Notes: a model not told the origin generated them from the letters alone. Positions 27,109 to 36,263 are shown, counted from the first letter of the stretch. The stretch is 64,000 nucleotides of DNA from Diaphorobacter sp. HDW4B (GCF_011305535.1 NZ_CP049905.1:1932001-1996000); one strand, 5' to 3'. Translations and numbers: made by a program.

Positions 27109-27846
27109 TCAGCGTTGCACACGAACCAAGGTGGTATCGATCCCGGCCCCGTCCAGTTTGCCCTTGAGCGAATCCGCGTCATCGCGCTTGCCGAACGGAC
27201 CGATGCGCACGCGGAACACGGTGCGGCCGCTTTGTTCGCGCTCACTCACGCGCGCTTCCCAGCCCAGCATCGCCAGCTTGGCGCGCTGCGCGTCGGCATT
27301 GCTCTGGTTGCTGAACACACCCGCCTGCACGAAATAGTCGAACGGGTCGGTCGTGGTCGGAGCCGGTGTCGGCGCAGGAGCCGCCGCCGCACGGGCACGC
27401 GCCAGATCACCCAGCGGATCGCTGCTGGTGGTCGAGGGTGCAGGGCGAGCCGTTTGCGTGGCCGACGAGGCGGCTGGCTTGGGCGCGGATGCCGTGGCTG
27501 TGGAGGGAGTGGCGGAAGAAGCGGATGGCGTTGGCGCAGGCGTCGGTGCCGGAGCAGGCGTCACCGTGCCCGTCACCGCCGGAGGTGCCGTGGTGGCGTC
27601 CGACGGGGTCGAGGCGGGTGTCGTCTTGGCCGGATTCTTGCCGTGCAACGTGGCGTTCGGATCCCAGTTCTTGTTGCGCTGGGCCTCGGCCTCGTCCTGA
27701 TCGGAGCCGCGCGTGGCGTTCTTGTTCAGGAAAGGCACGGGCACCTTGGTCACATAGACGGCCACGGCCAGCGCAGCCGCCAGACCGATGAGCACGCCCA
27801 GGATGAGCCCCAGAATGAGACCGCCACGTTGCTTGTTAACGTTCAT
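27109..27846 (-). CDS. SPOR-domain cell-division protein (FtsN-like layout)
   Basis: 245 residues. A short cytoplasmic N-terminus (MNVNKQRGG), one transmembrane helix (about 10-33), a Pro/Ala/Thr-rich periplasmic linker (about 60-160) and a C-terminal SPOR domain (FDYFVQAGVFSNQSNADAQ, then VRIGPFGKRDDAD). SPOR domains bind denuded glycan strands at the septum. The layout is that of FtsN, but sequence outside SPOR is low complexity so the ortholog call is tentative. The ATG at 27846 is used; the longer frame runs into argS. Confidence 0.88.
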   Translation of the reverse strand: MNVNKQRGGLILGLILGVLIGLAAALAVAVYVTKVPVPFLNKNATRGSDQDEAEAQRNKNWDPNATLHGKNPAKTTPASTPSDATTAPPAVTGTVTPAPAPTPAPTPSASSATPSTATASAPKPAASSATQTARPAPSTTSSDPLGDLARARAAAAPAPTPAPTTTDPFDYFVQAGVFSNQSNADAQRAKLAMLGWEARVSEREQSGRTVFRVRIGPFGKRDDADSLKGKLDGAGIDTTLVRVQR

Positions 27847-27869
27847 AAATCCGCTTGTAGTCACTCGTT

Positions 27870-29579
27870 TTACATGCGTTCCGGAGCCGAGACGCCCAGA
27901 ACGGCCAAGCCATTGTGCAACACCTGTGCGGTCGCTGCGACCAGCGCCAGACGCGCCAGCTTGACCTTTTCGTCGTCCACGAGGATACGCTCTGCGTCGT
28001 AGTACGAGTGGTAAGCAGAGGCCAGATCGCGCAGGTAAAAAGTAACATCGTGTGGCGCATTGCCAGTGGCGGCGGCCGTCAGCATCTCGGGATACTTGGC
28101 CAGCAGCAACATCAGGGCCTGAGCCTGCGGGCCTTCGAGTGCCGACAGGTCCACATCCTTGAGCGACGGCACGCCAGCGCCGCCCTGCTCTTGCCATGCG
28201 CGCAGCACGGACTGGATGCGGGCATGGGCGTATTGCACGTAGTACACCGGATTGTCGTTGTTCTGAGCAACCGCCAAGTCCACGTCGAAGGTGTATTCAG
28301 TGTCGGGTTTGCGCGACAGCAGGAAGAAGCGCACGGCGTCCTTGCTGGTCCACTCGATCAGATCGCGCAGCGTCACGTACGAACCGGCACGCTTGCTGAT
28401 CTTCACCTCTTCGCCATTGCGCACCACGCGGATCATGGTGTGCAGCACGTAGTCGGGGTAGCCCTGCGGAATGCCCACATTGGCGGCCTGCAGGCCAGCG
28501 CGCACGCGGGCGATCGTGCCGTGGTGGTCGGTGCCCTGAATGTTCACTACCTTGCCGTAGCCGCGCTTGAACTTCTGGATGTGATAGGCCACATCCGGCA
28601 GGAAGTAGGTGTAGTGACCGTCGGTCTTGCGCATCACGCGGTCCTTGTCGTCACCGAATTCGGTGGACTTGAGCCACAGCGCGCCATCCTGCTCGTAGGT
28701 GTAGCCGCTGTCGATCAGCCGCTTGACCGTGTCTTCGACGTAGCCGTTGGTGTACAGGCTCGACTCGAGGTAGTACTCGTCGAACTGCAGATTGAAGGCC
28801 TGCAGATCCTTGTCCTGCTCGTTGCGCAGATAGGCCACGGCGAAGTTGCGGATGTTCTCGTAGTCATCCACGTCGCCATTGGCGGTGAACTCGCGGTCAT
28901 CGGCCTTGACGGTTTCCTTGTTCAGGAACGCCTGGGCGATGTCGGCAATGTAGTCACCGTTGTAGAAATTCTTGGCCAGCGGATTCTCGGAGTCGGTCGG
29001 CCAGCACTCGTCACCCGGCTTGAAGCCCTTGGCGCGCAACTGCGTGCTCTTGGTGAGGGTGTCGATCTGCACGCCCGCGTCGTTGTAATAGAACTCGCGG
29101 TGCACCTGCCACCCTTGGGTTGCGTACAGATTGCTGATGGCATCGCCAATCGCCGCCTGACGGCCGTGCCCCACGTGCAGCGGGCCGGTCGGGTTGGCGG
29201 AGACGAACTCGACCAGCACCTTTTCGCCGCGCTCGGGCTGAAAGCCGAACTTGTCGCCTTGACCAAGCACCTCGCGCACGATTTCCTGCTTGGCCGCGGG
29301 CTTGAGGCGGATATTCAAAAAGCCGGGACCGGCGATCTCGATGGCATCGACCCACTTCTGGAATGCTGGCATAGCCTCCAGAGCGGTTTTCAATTGTTCA
29401 CCGAGCGCTCGCGGATTCGCCTTGAGCGGCTTGGCCAGTTGCATGGCAGCAGTACAGGCGAAATCGCCATGGGCCGCGACCTTGGGGTTTTCAAAAGCCG
29501 CACGCGCGCCAGCGCCGGGCGAAAGTGTTTCGAGCTCGGCAGCCAGAGCTGCGAGCAATTCCTGTTTGACGGAGAGCAT
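27870..29579 (-). CDS. argS: Arginyl-tRNA synthetase
   Basis: Class I synthetase, 569 residues, normal length. The N-terminal Add-1 domain, HIGH-type motif ([10 protein letters not shown]), KMSKS-equivalent ([16 protein letters not shown]) and the C-terminal DALR anticodon-binding domain ending in [10 protein letters not shown] are all recognisable. Charges tRNA-Arg in the cytoplasm. It heads the argS-SPOR-dsbA run and is divergent from the PsiF-repeat gene, so the 29580-29686 gap must contain promoters for both. Confidence 0.96.
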
Positions 29580-29635
29580 CCGCCAATTTTACGTGGCGCG
29601 GTCATCTGATGCCCATCAAGTGGCGTTATGCTGAG

Positions 29636-29658
29636 TGACCCGGCCTTTTTTCGGGTCA
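29636..29658 (+). promoter_or_regulatory. Terminator-like hairpin in the PsiF-repeat gene leader
   Basis: TGACCCG and CGGGTCA (29636-29642, 29652-29658) pair around a T-rich loop and are followed by ATTTTGTCGTTTTTTG, 28 nt before the ATG. No plus-strand gene lies upstream, so it cannot serve a preceding gene. It could be an attenuator in the leader. Confidence 0.45.
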
Positions 29659-29686
29659 ATTTTGTCGTTTTTTGCAGGAGATCAAC

Positions 29687-30004
29687 ATGAAGAAACTGCT
29701 TCCCGCTCTGGCCTCTGTCGGCTTCGTCCTTTCCTTCGCCACCATCGCCACCCCCGTGGTCGCCAAGGAAGCCACTCCCCAACAGCAGAAAATGGCCACC
29801 TGCAACGCAGACGCTGGCTCCAAGGACTTGAAGGGCGACGACCGCAAGGCATTCATGAAGTCCTGCCTGTCCAACAAGCCCGCCAAACCCGCCACGCAAC
29901 AGGAAAAAATGAAGACCTGCAACGCCGACGCAGGCACCAAGAGCCTGAAAGGCGACGAGCGCAAGGCATTCATGAAAGACTGCCTGAGCAACAAACCTGC
30001 TTGA
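29687..30004 (+). CDS. PsiF-repeat periplasmic protein
   Basis: 105 residues. The signal peptide ends near VVA-KEATPQQ. Two PsiF repeats follow (CNADAGSKDLKGDDRKAFM and CNADAGTKSLKGDERKAFM), each with a Cys pair spaced about 23 residues apart. PsiF in E. coli is phosphate-starvation induced; its function is unknown. The start MKKLLPAL has AGGAG 7 nt upstream, preferred over MQEINMKK. Confidence 0.88.
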   Translation: MKKLLPALASVGFVLSFATIATPVVAKEATPQQQKMATCNADAGSKDLKGDDRKAFMKSCLSNKPAKPATQQEKMKTCNADAGTKSLKGDERKAFMKDCLSNKPA

Positions 30005-30009
30005 TGGAT

Positions 30010-30405
30010 TGATCCCCCTGAGTCGCTTCGCGCCTTCCCACCAGGGGGACGACGCCTTCGCCGCGAGGCGACTCTTGCTCGGCGTCTGCTCGCATGGCCT
30101 GCTCCGCGGCCTTCTGACTCTTTGAGCACAAAACGCCACTGGCGATAAAAAACGGCGGCGCTGCACGCGCACCACATCTCGCGCAGTCGCGAAATCAACG
30201 GTCACGAGCAACGCGAAGTGCCGTAAATACCTCTTCCAGACTGACTTGCGGCAAGCTGTTTGAACGGAGCGCCCATGGCGCGAAGAGAGTTTTGCCGCAG
30301 GTATTCAAAGCGCGTTTTTGGTGACTTTTTGCGCGCAAGCAAAAAGTTACTCGCCCGCCGGGGCGAAACCCGGCCCCGAAAAACAACCTCCCAGCGGAAG
30401 CAAAA
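30010..30405. repeat. Gene-free region with two probable dispersed intergenic repeats
   Basis: Part one (about 30014-30115) starts with CCCCCTG, ends its first arm at CCAGGGGG and continues with GACGACGCC and GC-rich palindromic pieces. Part two (about 30318-30400) has TGACTTTTTGC / GCAAAAAGTTA arms and then GCCGGGGCGAAACCCGGCCCC. Both resemble short intergenic repeats that recur in Comamonadaceae chromosomes, recalled rather than searched. The first hairpin could end the PsiF-gene transcript. The stretch between them contains nothing I can name. Confidence 0.5.
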
Positions 30406-30409
30406 ACCG

Positions 30410-30865
30410 TTACTTAGCCCCCACCCCACGCGCCAAGAACACAGCAAAAAGAGGAATCAGCGCAATCAAATGCGCCTCGATCATCACGAGCCGACGCGTA
30501 TTCCGAATCTCCACATCGGACGGCAACGCCCCGGTTGCCCGCAAATTCCGCCGCCACCGCAAAAACCGCACCGTAGGCCCGATCGACATCAACCCGATCA
30601 CCACGAACAGCGTCACCTTCACGTGCAGCAGCGGCTGCGTCCAATACCAGCCAGAGCCCTTGATGCCCCACCAGGTGCGCGCCACGCCCGTTACCAGCAC
30701 GGCAATCGCGGAGATGCCGTAGATCAGGTCCACGCGCGCCAGACGCTCGACCACGGCGGCGTTCATCCACTCCTTGCGACACAGCGCGGCCTCGCTCGCG
30801 AGAAAGACCGTCATCGTGAGGATGGCCAGAATATGGGCGTAGGCGAGCAGGGCTTCGGTGGTCAT
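30410..30865 (-). CDS. DUF2214 family membrane protein
   Basis: 151 residues with four predicted transmembrane helices (about 5-25, 47-67, 82-102, 128-148). The pattern HILAILTMTVFLASEAAL, DLIYGISAIAVLVTG and LHVKVTLFVVIGLMS matches DUF2214. Some homologues are annotated as putative heme-linked membrane proteins because of conserved His residues (here H11, H80, H131), but no function is established. Single gene. Confidence 0.8.
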   Translation of the reverse strand: MTTEALLAYAHILAILTMTVFLASEAALCRKEWMNAAVVERLARVDLIYGISAIAVLVTGVARTWWGIKGSGWYWTQPLLHVKVTLFVVIGLMSIGPTVRFLRWRRNLRATGALPSDVEIRNTRRLVMIEAHLIALIPLFAVFLARGVGAK

Positions 30866-30908
30866 GTCGGAGATGGTAGCTGCTTCTTTTTGAGATGCTG
30901 ATCAGTCG

Positions 30909-31733
30909 TCAGTCTTCTTCAGGATCGAGGAACGACACATCGGCCTCGGCCACGAGCTGGTTCGTGTCACCGTTGAACATCAGCGCCTTGTCGCCCAGAT
31001 CGATCATGTAGAAGTGACCTGCGTCGGTGAGGAAATGCCAGGCCAGCATCGGCTTGCCTTCATGCTCAAAGGACGGGTCGCCCGCGGTGATGCGGTCCAG
31101 CTCCTGTCCTGCCACTTCGCACAGTTCGTCGATCACCTTCACATAGCGCGGCTGGTCTTCGAGTGCCTGGGCTGCGCGCTCTTCCAAGTCGGGAATCTTG
31201 GCGGCGATTTCGTCGAACAGGTCTTCGAGATCGTCTTCCGCCACGGCCTGCAATTGCGGATGCCCGCGCAGCCAGCGGCTGTTGTATTCGACCAGATCCT
31301 CCTGCTCGTTCAACTGGTAGAACTCGCCGTTGGTTTCATTGAGCGCATCGCGTTCGGTGTTTTCGCCGAAGTATTCACTGTCGAGAAAGCGGTCGAGCTC
31401 CTCTTCGCTCAAGCGGTCGATGATCGCCAGGCTCTTGTCGAACAGCACCGCGTGCCGCTCGGCCTTCATTTCGGCCAACCCCTGCTGGACATATTCGATG
31501 ATCTCGCCATCGCAGCCGATGTTGTAGATGAACTGCGAAAAACCGCCGTTCTTCACCTGCGCGAGGTAGTAATCGACGTAGTAGCTCTTGAGCGCCTCGG
31601 GCGAGATTTCCTCGTATTCGACCAAGCGTTCGAGCAACTGATTGACGCTCTCGATGTTGGACTCGACCAGATCGTAGCTGTCCTCGCTGGCCAGACTTTC
31701 CTTGGAAACCACAATGGTGGGGGACAGCAGCAT
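30909..31733 (-). CDS. DMP19/DUF4375-like acidic cytoplasmic protein
   Basis: 274 residues, strongly acidic. The first half (LKSYYVDYYLAQVKNGGFSQ, then FIYNIGCDGEIIEY) resembles the DUF4375/DMP19 domain, a DNA-mimic-type fold described in Neisseria; the second half is a separate region seen in related hypothetical proteins. I start at MLLSPTIVV because CAGGAG lies 9 nt before it. No signal peptide. Function unknown; DNA mimicry is only a family suggestion. Confidence 0.7.
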   Translation of the reverse strand: MLLSPTIVVSKESLASEDSYDLVESNIESVNQLLERLVEYEEISPEALKSYYVDYYLAQVKNGGFSQFIYNIGCDGEIIEYVQQGLAEMKAERHAVLFDKSLAIIDRLSEEELDRFLDSEYFGENTERDALNETNGEFYQLNEQEDLVEYNSRWLRGHPQLQAVAEDDLEDLFDEIAAKIPDLEERAAQALEDQPRYVKVIDELCEVAGQELDRITAGDPSFEHEGKPMLAWHFLTDAGHFYMIDLGDKALMFNGDTNQLVAEADVSFLDPEED

Positions 31734-31826
31734 CTTGTCGACTCCTGACGGGGGTGTTTGGTGAGGGTGATCGGGACACACCTATCTTGTGCCCATTGCG
31801 CGAAGACTTGATGACGCCAGCACGAA

Positions 31827-32435
31827 TTACCGTGCGGCCGTGGCCGTCCCGAATTCCTTGGCCACCCAGTCATCGACCAGCGCTTTCTCGTAACGCAGCG
31901 GATCGCTCTCGTAGCGTCGGCCCTTGAGCTGCAACGCTGTGTCCTGCAAGGTGCGCGACGCCGTCTGCACCACCTTGCCCTTGGCCGAAAGGCGCTTGAA
32001 CGTGAGCACGATGCGCGGCGGCACCACGTCCTGGCTGCTGCGCGCTTCGCCCGGCACGCTGCTGGTTCCGGGCATGGCGGTCGCGCGGCGGATGTCGGAG
32101 ATGTTGACCTCGGCGCGTTCACCATCCCGCAAGGCTTCAGCGATGCGATCGGCCATGTGTTCGCACAGCGCCTCGACCCACGCACGGCGCGCGGCCTTGG
32201 ATTCCTTTTGCGCCGATGGCACGGGCGTGAAGCTGTCCGGATTCGCCGTGGTCACGCTGACCGTGCCGGCCTGAATCTCGCGCGGCTGGGCCGGGTCTTT
32301 CTGCATCAGCGTGCAGCCCGTGGACAGCAGCAGCACCGTGCTCATCACAAAGGCCGTGCCCATGCGGCCCCATGCGGAGGGTGCCCGCCATGACGGGAAT
32401 GGGATGGAACCGGCGGAAATCGACACACAAAGCAT
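31827..32435 (-). CDS. DUF3016 lipoprotein
   Basis: 202 residues. AAAGGA 7 nt before the ATG supports the long start, giving an N-region with Arg residues, a hydrophobic stretch and the lipobox LLSTGC, so the mature protein would be lipid-anchored at Cys 41. The rest matches DUF3016: VTTANPDSFTPV, an ERAEVNISDI strand, PPRIVLTFKRLSAKGKV and the strongly conserved end SDPLRYEKALVDDWVAKEF. Function unknown; probably inner- or outer-membrane periplasmic face. Confidence 0.8.
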   Translation of the reverse strand: MLCVSISAGSIPFPSWRAPSAWGRMGTAFVMSTVLLLSTGCTLMQKDPAQPREIQAGTVSVTTANPDSFTPVPSAQKESKAARRAWVEALCEHMADRIAEALRDGERAEVNISDIRRATAMPGTSSVPGEARSSQDVVPPRIVLTFKRLSAKGKVVQTASRTLQDTALQLKGRRYESDPLRYEKALVDDWVAKEFGTATAAR

Positions 32436-32489
32436 TGCTCAATCCTTTCGCTGCTGTTCACGGCATGGCTGACGACGCAAGGCGACCGA

Positions 32490-33422
32490 TCAGCCGTGAA
32501 TGTCGCGTCGCCAGAAAGATGGCTCCGCATACTTCTGCTTGAGATATTCAATCCACAGCCGCACGCGAAGCGGCATGTGCTTGCGCTGCGGAAACACCAC
32601 GAAGATGCCGTTGGGCGGTGCGGCGAATTCCTCCAGCACGGGCACGAGGCGACCCGCCTCGATCTCGGACTCCACTTCCCAAGTGCTGCGCCACGCAATG
32701 CCCCAGCCCCCCAGACACCAGTCATGCAGCACCTGCCCGTCGGAGCAGTCGAGTGGCCCGCCCGGCTTGAAGTGCACGACCTCGCCCGAGCCATCGCCTT
32801 GCGGAATGCGGAACGCCCAGCCGCGCGTCTGCGACGCCTCGCTCGACAGCGTCAGGCAATCATGCTGCACCAGTTCCGACGGATGCACGGGCGTGCCGCG
32901 TCGGCGCAGATATTCGGGCGTGGCAACGCACAAACGCCGGTTGTCGGCCACGCGCACGCTGACCAGCGAAGAATCCGGCAGATCGCCCACGCGCACCGCG
33001 CAGTCGTAGCCCTCGCCCGTCAGGTCAACCACGCGGTCGCTCAGATTCAGCGAGATCGTGACCTCGGGGTGCATTTCACGATATTGAGGCAGCAGCGGCG
33101 CGACGTGGCGACGCCCGAAACCCGCAGGCGCGGTGATGCGCAGATGCCCGGTCGCCTTGACGCCACCGGCACTCACGCTGGCTTCCACGCTGGCCAGATC
33201 GGAGAGCAGGCGTTGGCAGTCTTCCAGAAACGCGATGCCCTCATGCGTGAGCGACAGCTTGCGCGTGGTGCGCACCAGCAGCTTCACGCCGAGGCGCTCT
33301 TCCAGCGCATCCAGCCTGCGCCCCATGATGGCCGGGGCCACGCCTTCGAGCTTGGCGGCCGCTGTGAGGCTACCCCGCGTGGCTATCGCAACAAATGATT
33401 CGAGCTGTTTGAGACGATCCAT
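32490..33422 (-). CDS. LysR-family transcriptional regulator
   Basis: 310 residues beginning MDRLKQLESFVAIATRGS. Winged helix-turn-helix over residues 1-60 (LTAAAKLEGVAPAIMGRRL) and a periplasmic-binding-like effector domain to the end. The frame continues far upstream but only MDRL matches the family start. It is divergent from the histidine kinase gene (149 bp apart), so it may control that gene or itself; LysR proteins usually bind such divergent gaps. Effector unknown. Confidence 0.9.
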   Translation of the reverse strand: MDRLKQLESFVAIATRGSLTAAAKLEGVAPAIMGRRLDALEERLGVKLLVRTTRKLSLTHEGIAFLEDCQRLLSDLASVEASVSAGGVKATGHLRITAPAGFGRRHVAPLLPQYREMHPEVTISLNLSDRVVDLTGEGYDCAVRVGDLPDSSLVSVRVADNRRLCVATPEYLRRRGTPVHPSELVQHDCLTLSSEASQTRGWAFRIPQGDGSGEVVHFKPGGPLDCSDGQVLHDWCLGGWGIAWRSTWEVESEIEAGRLVPVLEEFAAPPNGIFVVFPQRKHMPLRVRLWIEYLKQKYAEPSFWRRDIHG

Positions 33423-33570
33423 GAAATGGTGATTTCCGGCTGCGGCCTTCCTGTGGGAGGCACGCCGTGAAATGCGACCCTCCGCACCACCCGCGCACCT
33501 GCATTCGGGCCTATTATCAACGGCTGGTTCCCACTTTGAGCAAATGTGCACCAAAGGCTCCGCAATCACG

Positions 33571-34848
33571 ATGCCCACATCCATATCGCCAAGCAAAAGC
33601 GTCCCCGCGAAATCCCCCACCACCGCACAGGCAGAGAGCTGGTACGCCCCCGGCCAACTGGTTCGGCTATTCGGGCAAACCCCTGTGAACCTGGCGTTCT
33701 GGGGCAAGGACGAGCGGCTGCGCATGGCAACGCTGGAGTGGTGCACCTGGTTCGGCCTGGACCCCGGCAACGTGATCGGACGCACGCTGGGCGAGCTGCT
33801 CCCGGCGGACTATCTGGGCCGGTGGCGCCAGCCATTCGAGGCAGCTTCGCGCGGCGAGGTCGCGCAATATGTGGACATGCAGCAGGACAAGCTGGGCACC
33901 CAGCAATGGCGGCATGTGCATCTGTCGCCGCAACTGCCGCATTTCGCGCAATCCGAGGCAGGCGCTCCCCCCGCCGTGCAAGGCGTGATGATGGTGATGA
34001 CCGACGCCACGCGCGAACATCTGCGCGAGCAGATGCTGGAGCGCCAGCGCGAGCAGATTCAGCAGCTCCAGCACAAGCTGCAGGAACACAGCGGCGATGG
34101 TGCGGAAGTCGAAAAGCTGCGCGCCTTGCTTGACTGGCGCACCGCCATGCTGACCGAGCACAACGAAATGCTGCAGTTGCTGTCGCACGAAATCCGCCAG
34201 CCGCTCAACAACGCCTCGGCCGCCATGCAGGCGACGATGAAGGCCATCGACGACCTGCACCTGCGAGACACCGACCCGGCGACCAAGGCCCTGTCGCGCG
34301 CCGAGCATGTGCTGCAGCAGGTCATCGGCACACTGGACAACACGCTCGCCGCCGGAACGATTCTGGCCGTGGGCGGCAAGGCCAGCTCTTCGAGCGACAC
34401 CGATCTGCCCACGCTGGTGCGCCTCGTCATGCACGACATCGCCGCCGATCAGCGCCCGCGCATCGTCGAGCAATGGGACACCGACACCCGCACCGTGCAA
34501 CTCCACCCGGCGCTGATGCGACTGACCATCCGCAATCTGCTGAATAACGCACTCGCCTATGCCCCCGACGGCACGCAGGTGACGCTGCGGATTTCAGAAT
34601 CGGACGACCCGCTCGCACTCATCATCGAAGTGCTGGACAACGGCCCCGGCATCTCGGAGGAACTGCGCCCACGCCTGTTTGAAAAAGGCTCGCGCGGCAG
34701 CGAGAATCGCAACCGGGCAGGCGCGGGTCTCGGCCTCTTCATCGTGCGCTCCGTGGTGCAGCTCCATCAAGGTACAGTAGAGGCATTGCCTAACGAGCCG
34801 CAAGGAACGATCATGCGGCTGGTCATTCCCCAAGGGCTGGCGGACTGA
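33571..34848 (+). CDS. Soluble PAS-type sensor histidine kinase
   Basis: About 425 residues from MPTSISPSK; start is uncertain (another ATG at 33544, both with weak ribosome sites). A PAS-like sensor region (about 30-150), a coiled coil (REQMLERQREQIQQLQHKL), the H-box LLSHEIRQPLNN, N-box IRNLLNNALAYAP, and G-boxes LDNGPGISEE and GAGLGLFIV are present. No transmembrane helix, so it senses a cytoplasmic signal. The response regulator gene follows after 73 bp. Confidence 0.88.
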   Translation: MPTSISPSKSVPAKSPTTAQAESWYAPGQLVRLFGQTPVNLAFWGKDERLRMATLEWCTWFGLDPGNVIGRTLGELLPADYLGRWRQPFEAASRGEVAQYVDMQQDKLGTQQWRHVHLSPQLPHFAQSEAGAPPAVQGVMMVMTDATREHLREQMLERQREQIQQLQHKLQEHSGDGAEVEKLRALLDWRTAMLTEHNEMLQLLSHEIRQPLNNASAAMQATMKAIDDLHLRDTDPATKALSRAEHVLQQVIGTLDNTLAAGTILAVGGKASSSSDTDLPTLVRLVMHDIAADQRPRIVEQWDTDTRTVQLHPALMRLTIRNLLNNALAYAPDGTQVTLRISESDDPLALIIEVLDNGPGISEELRPRLFEKGSRGSENRNRAGAGLGLFIVRSVVQLHQGTVEALPNEPQGTIMRLVIPQGLAD

Positions 34849-34921
34849 GCAGGAGACAACGGACAACGACGACTACCCGCCGCGCCGACGAACAACAACC
34901 CAGCAGAACAAGCCAACATCC

Positions 34922-35608
34922 ATGCTCCCTGTAACCCTTGCACTGGTCGACGATGACACCGAATACTGCGAATTCCTCGCGCAGCACTTGCGTGCCCAAG
35001 GCGTGGAAGTGCAGGCCTACAGCGACAGCAGCGACCTGCTGGCCGACCTGGCGCCGTACCGGTTCGACTTCTATGTGCTCGACCTCATGCTCCCCGGCGT
35101 GGACGGGGCCGAGCTCATCCGCATCCTGCGCAAGCGCACGCAGGCCGGCGTGCTGATCGTCTCCGGCCGCCTCGGCCCCGAAGTGTTTGCCGAAGTGATC
35201 AACGCCGGTGCCGACATGTACCTCACCAAGCCGGTCACTTTCGAGCAGGTCGAACTCGCGATCCGCGCCGTGCACCGCCGCATCATGACCACGGCCAAGA
35301 CGGCCACCGCCTGGAAACTCGACAAGCGCCGCAGCGTGCTCACCGCCCCCGATGGCCAGACAGTGGAACTCAGCCCCACCGACCTGATTCTGATGGACTG
35401 CTTCCTCAAGGCCCAGGGAGCGACCGTCACCCGCGAACAGATCCGCGAACTGCTCGAAGGCACCAGCGCCGCCGAATCCGACAACAGCCTGCACGCCACC
35501 ATCTACCGCCTGCGCCGCCGCATCGAGCGAGTCACACCACTGGCCGTGCCGCTGCAATCACAGCAAAAAGTCGGCTACCAATTCCGCGCCCCATTGATCG
35601 CAGGTTAA
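34922..35608 (+). CDS. OmpR-type response regulator
   Basis: 228 residues. Receiver domain with acidic pocket LVDDDTEY, phosphoacceptor Asp in VLDLMLPGVDG (about 53) and Lys in YLTKPV (about 103), then a winged-helix DNA-binding domain (VTREQIRELLEG, HATIYRLRRRIERV, KVGYQFRAP). Partner of the preceding kinase. Targets are not evident; no tandem operator repeats were recognised nearby. Confidence 0.93.
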   Translation: MLPVTLALVDDDTEYCEFLAQHLRAQGVEVQAYSDSSDLLADLAPYRFDFYVLDLMLPGVDGAELIRILRKRTQAGVLIVSGRLGPEVFAEVINAGADMYLTKPVTFEQVELAIRAVHRRIMTTAKTATAWKLDKRRSVLTAPDGQTVELSPTDLILMDCFLKAQGATVTREQIRELLEGTSAAESDNSLHATIYRLRRRIERVTPLAVPLQSQQKVGYQFRAPLIAG

Positions 35609-35689
35609 AAAGAGAAAATCCCCGCTCCCGCTCCCGCCTGCCGGAGCGAGCCAACGAAGCGCAGCGAGCCCCAAGATCCAAAGCCACAA

Positions 35690-35877
35690 CGGCAAGATCG
35701 CCCTTGAGACGCGACGCAGAGACGAAGACAGTACTTTGGTACGGCAAGGCTCTGCAACAAAGTATCAAGGGCGATATTGCCGCCTCAAAACGATTGACCA
35801 ATCGAAGCCGCAAGGCTTCGTACAAACCAACAAAAACAAGGTCAGGAAAACAAAAAGCGGACCCAAGGCCCGCTTTT
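35690..35877 (+). ncRNA. Candidate structured RNA or palindromic repeat element
   Basis: An 18-nt inverted repeat with one mismatch, CGGCAAGATCGCCCTTGA (35690-35707) and TCAAGGGCGATATTGCCG (35765-35782), encloses two interleaved helices. These are GCAGAG/CTCTGC (35716-35721, 35750-35755) and TACTTTG/CAAAGTA (35732-35738, 35758-35764), a pseudoknot arrangement. A 7-bp stem with a GCAA loop (35803-35820) and a terminator-like AAAAGCGG/CCGCTTTT (35853-35877) follow. A 61-codon ORF crosses it but has no ribosome site. It may be an RNA gene on the plus strand, or a dispersed palindromic repeat. Confidence 0.4.
35853..35877 (-). terminator. Terminator of the Roadblock/LC7 gene
   Basis: AAAAGCGG (35853-35860) pairs with CCGCTTTT (35870-35877). 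On the minus strand it is followed by TGTTTTCC, 27 nt beyond the stop of the Roadblock gene. The stem is symmetrical with T's on both sides and could also end a plus-strand RNA. Confidence 0.75.
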
Positions 35878-35903
35878 CATCGTTCATGAATCCCTTGTGG
35901 GAA

Positions 35904-36263
35904 TTACATGGTCATCTTGGCTTCGACATCATTGATCTTGCGTCGTGCCAGTGCCAGATTGGCACGGCTGCTGTCCAGCACGTAATAAATGAAGATGCCC
36001 GCCAGCTTGGCCGAAGGACGAATGATGTGGTATTGCCTGCCCAGTGTGATCAGCATGTCTTCGATGGTGTCGTTCAGGCCCAGAGCCTTCATCGTCTTCA
36101 TCTTGGCGCGCACCACTTCGGTGTTGCCGGCGGCTGCCAGTTCCAGGTCCACGCCCGTACCGATGCTGCCCAGCATCATGCCGCTGTTGTAATCCACCAC
36201 GGCGGCACACATTGCGCCGTCGAGAGACATCAGATCTTGCAGACTTTCGTTCAGATTTGCCAT
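35904..36263 (-). CDS. Roadblock/LC7-domain protein
   Basis: 119 residues covering one Roadblock/LC7 domain: LQDLMSLDGAMCAAVVDYNS, then MMLGSIGTGVDLELAA and a C-terminal helix. In bacteria such proteins (MglB type) act with small Ras-like GTPases in polarity or motility; no GTPase gene is in this window. Stand-alone gene with its own terminator. Role unknown. Confidence 0.82.
   Translation of the reverse strand: MANLNESLQDLMSLDGAMCAAVVDYNSGMMLGSIGTGVDLELAAAGNTEVVRAKMKTMKALGLNDTIEDMLITLGRQYHIIRPSAKLAGIFIYYVLDSSRANLALARRKINDVEAKMTM

Noticed and set aside
35704-35889. 61-codon plus-strand frame across the palindromic element
   Set aside because: It spans the inverted repeat and terminator and lacks a ribosome site; RNA or repeat explanation fits better.
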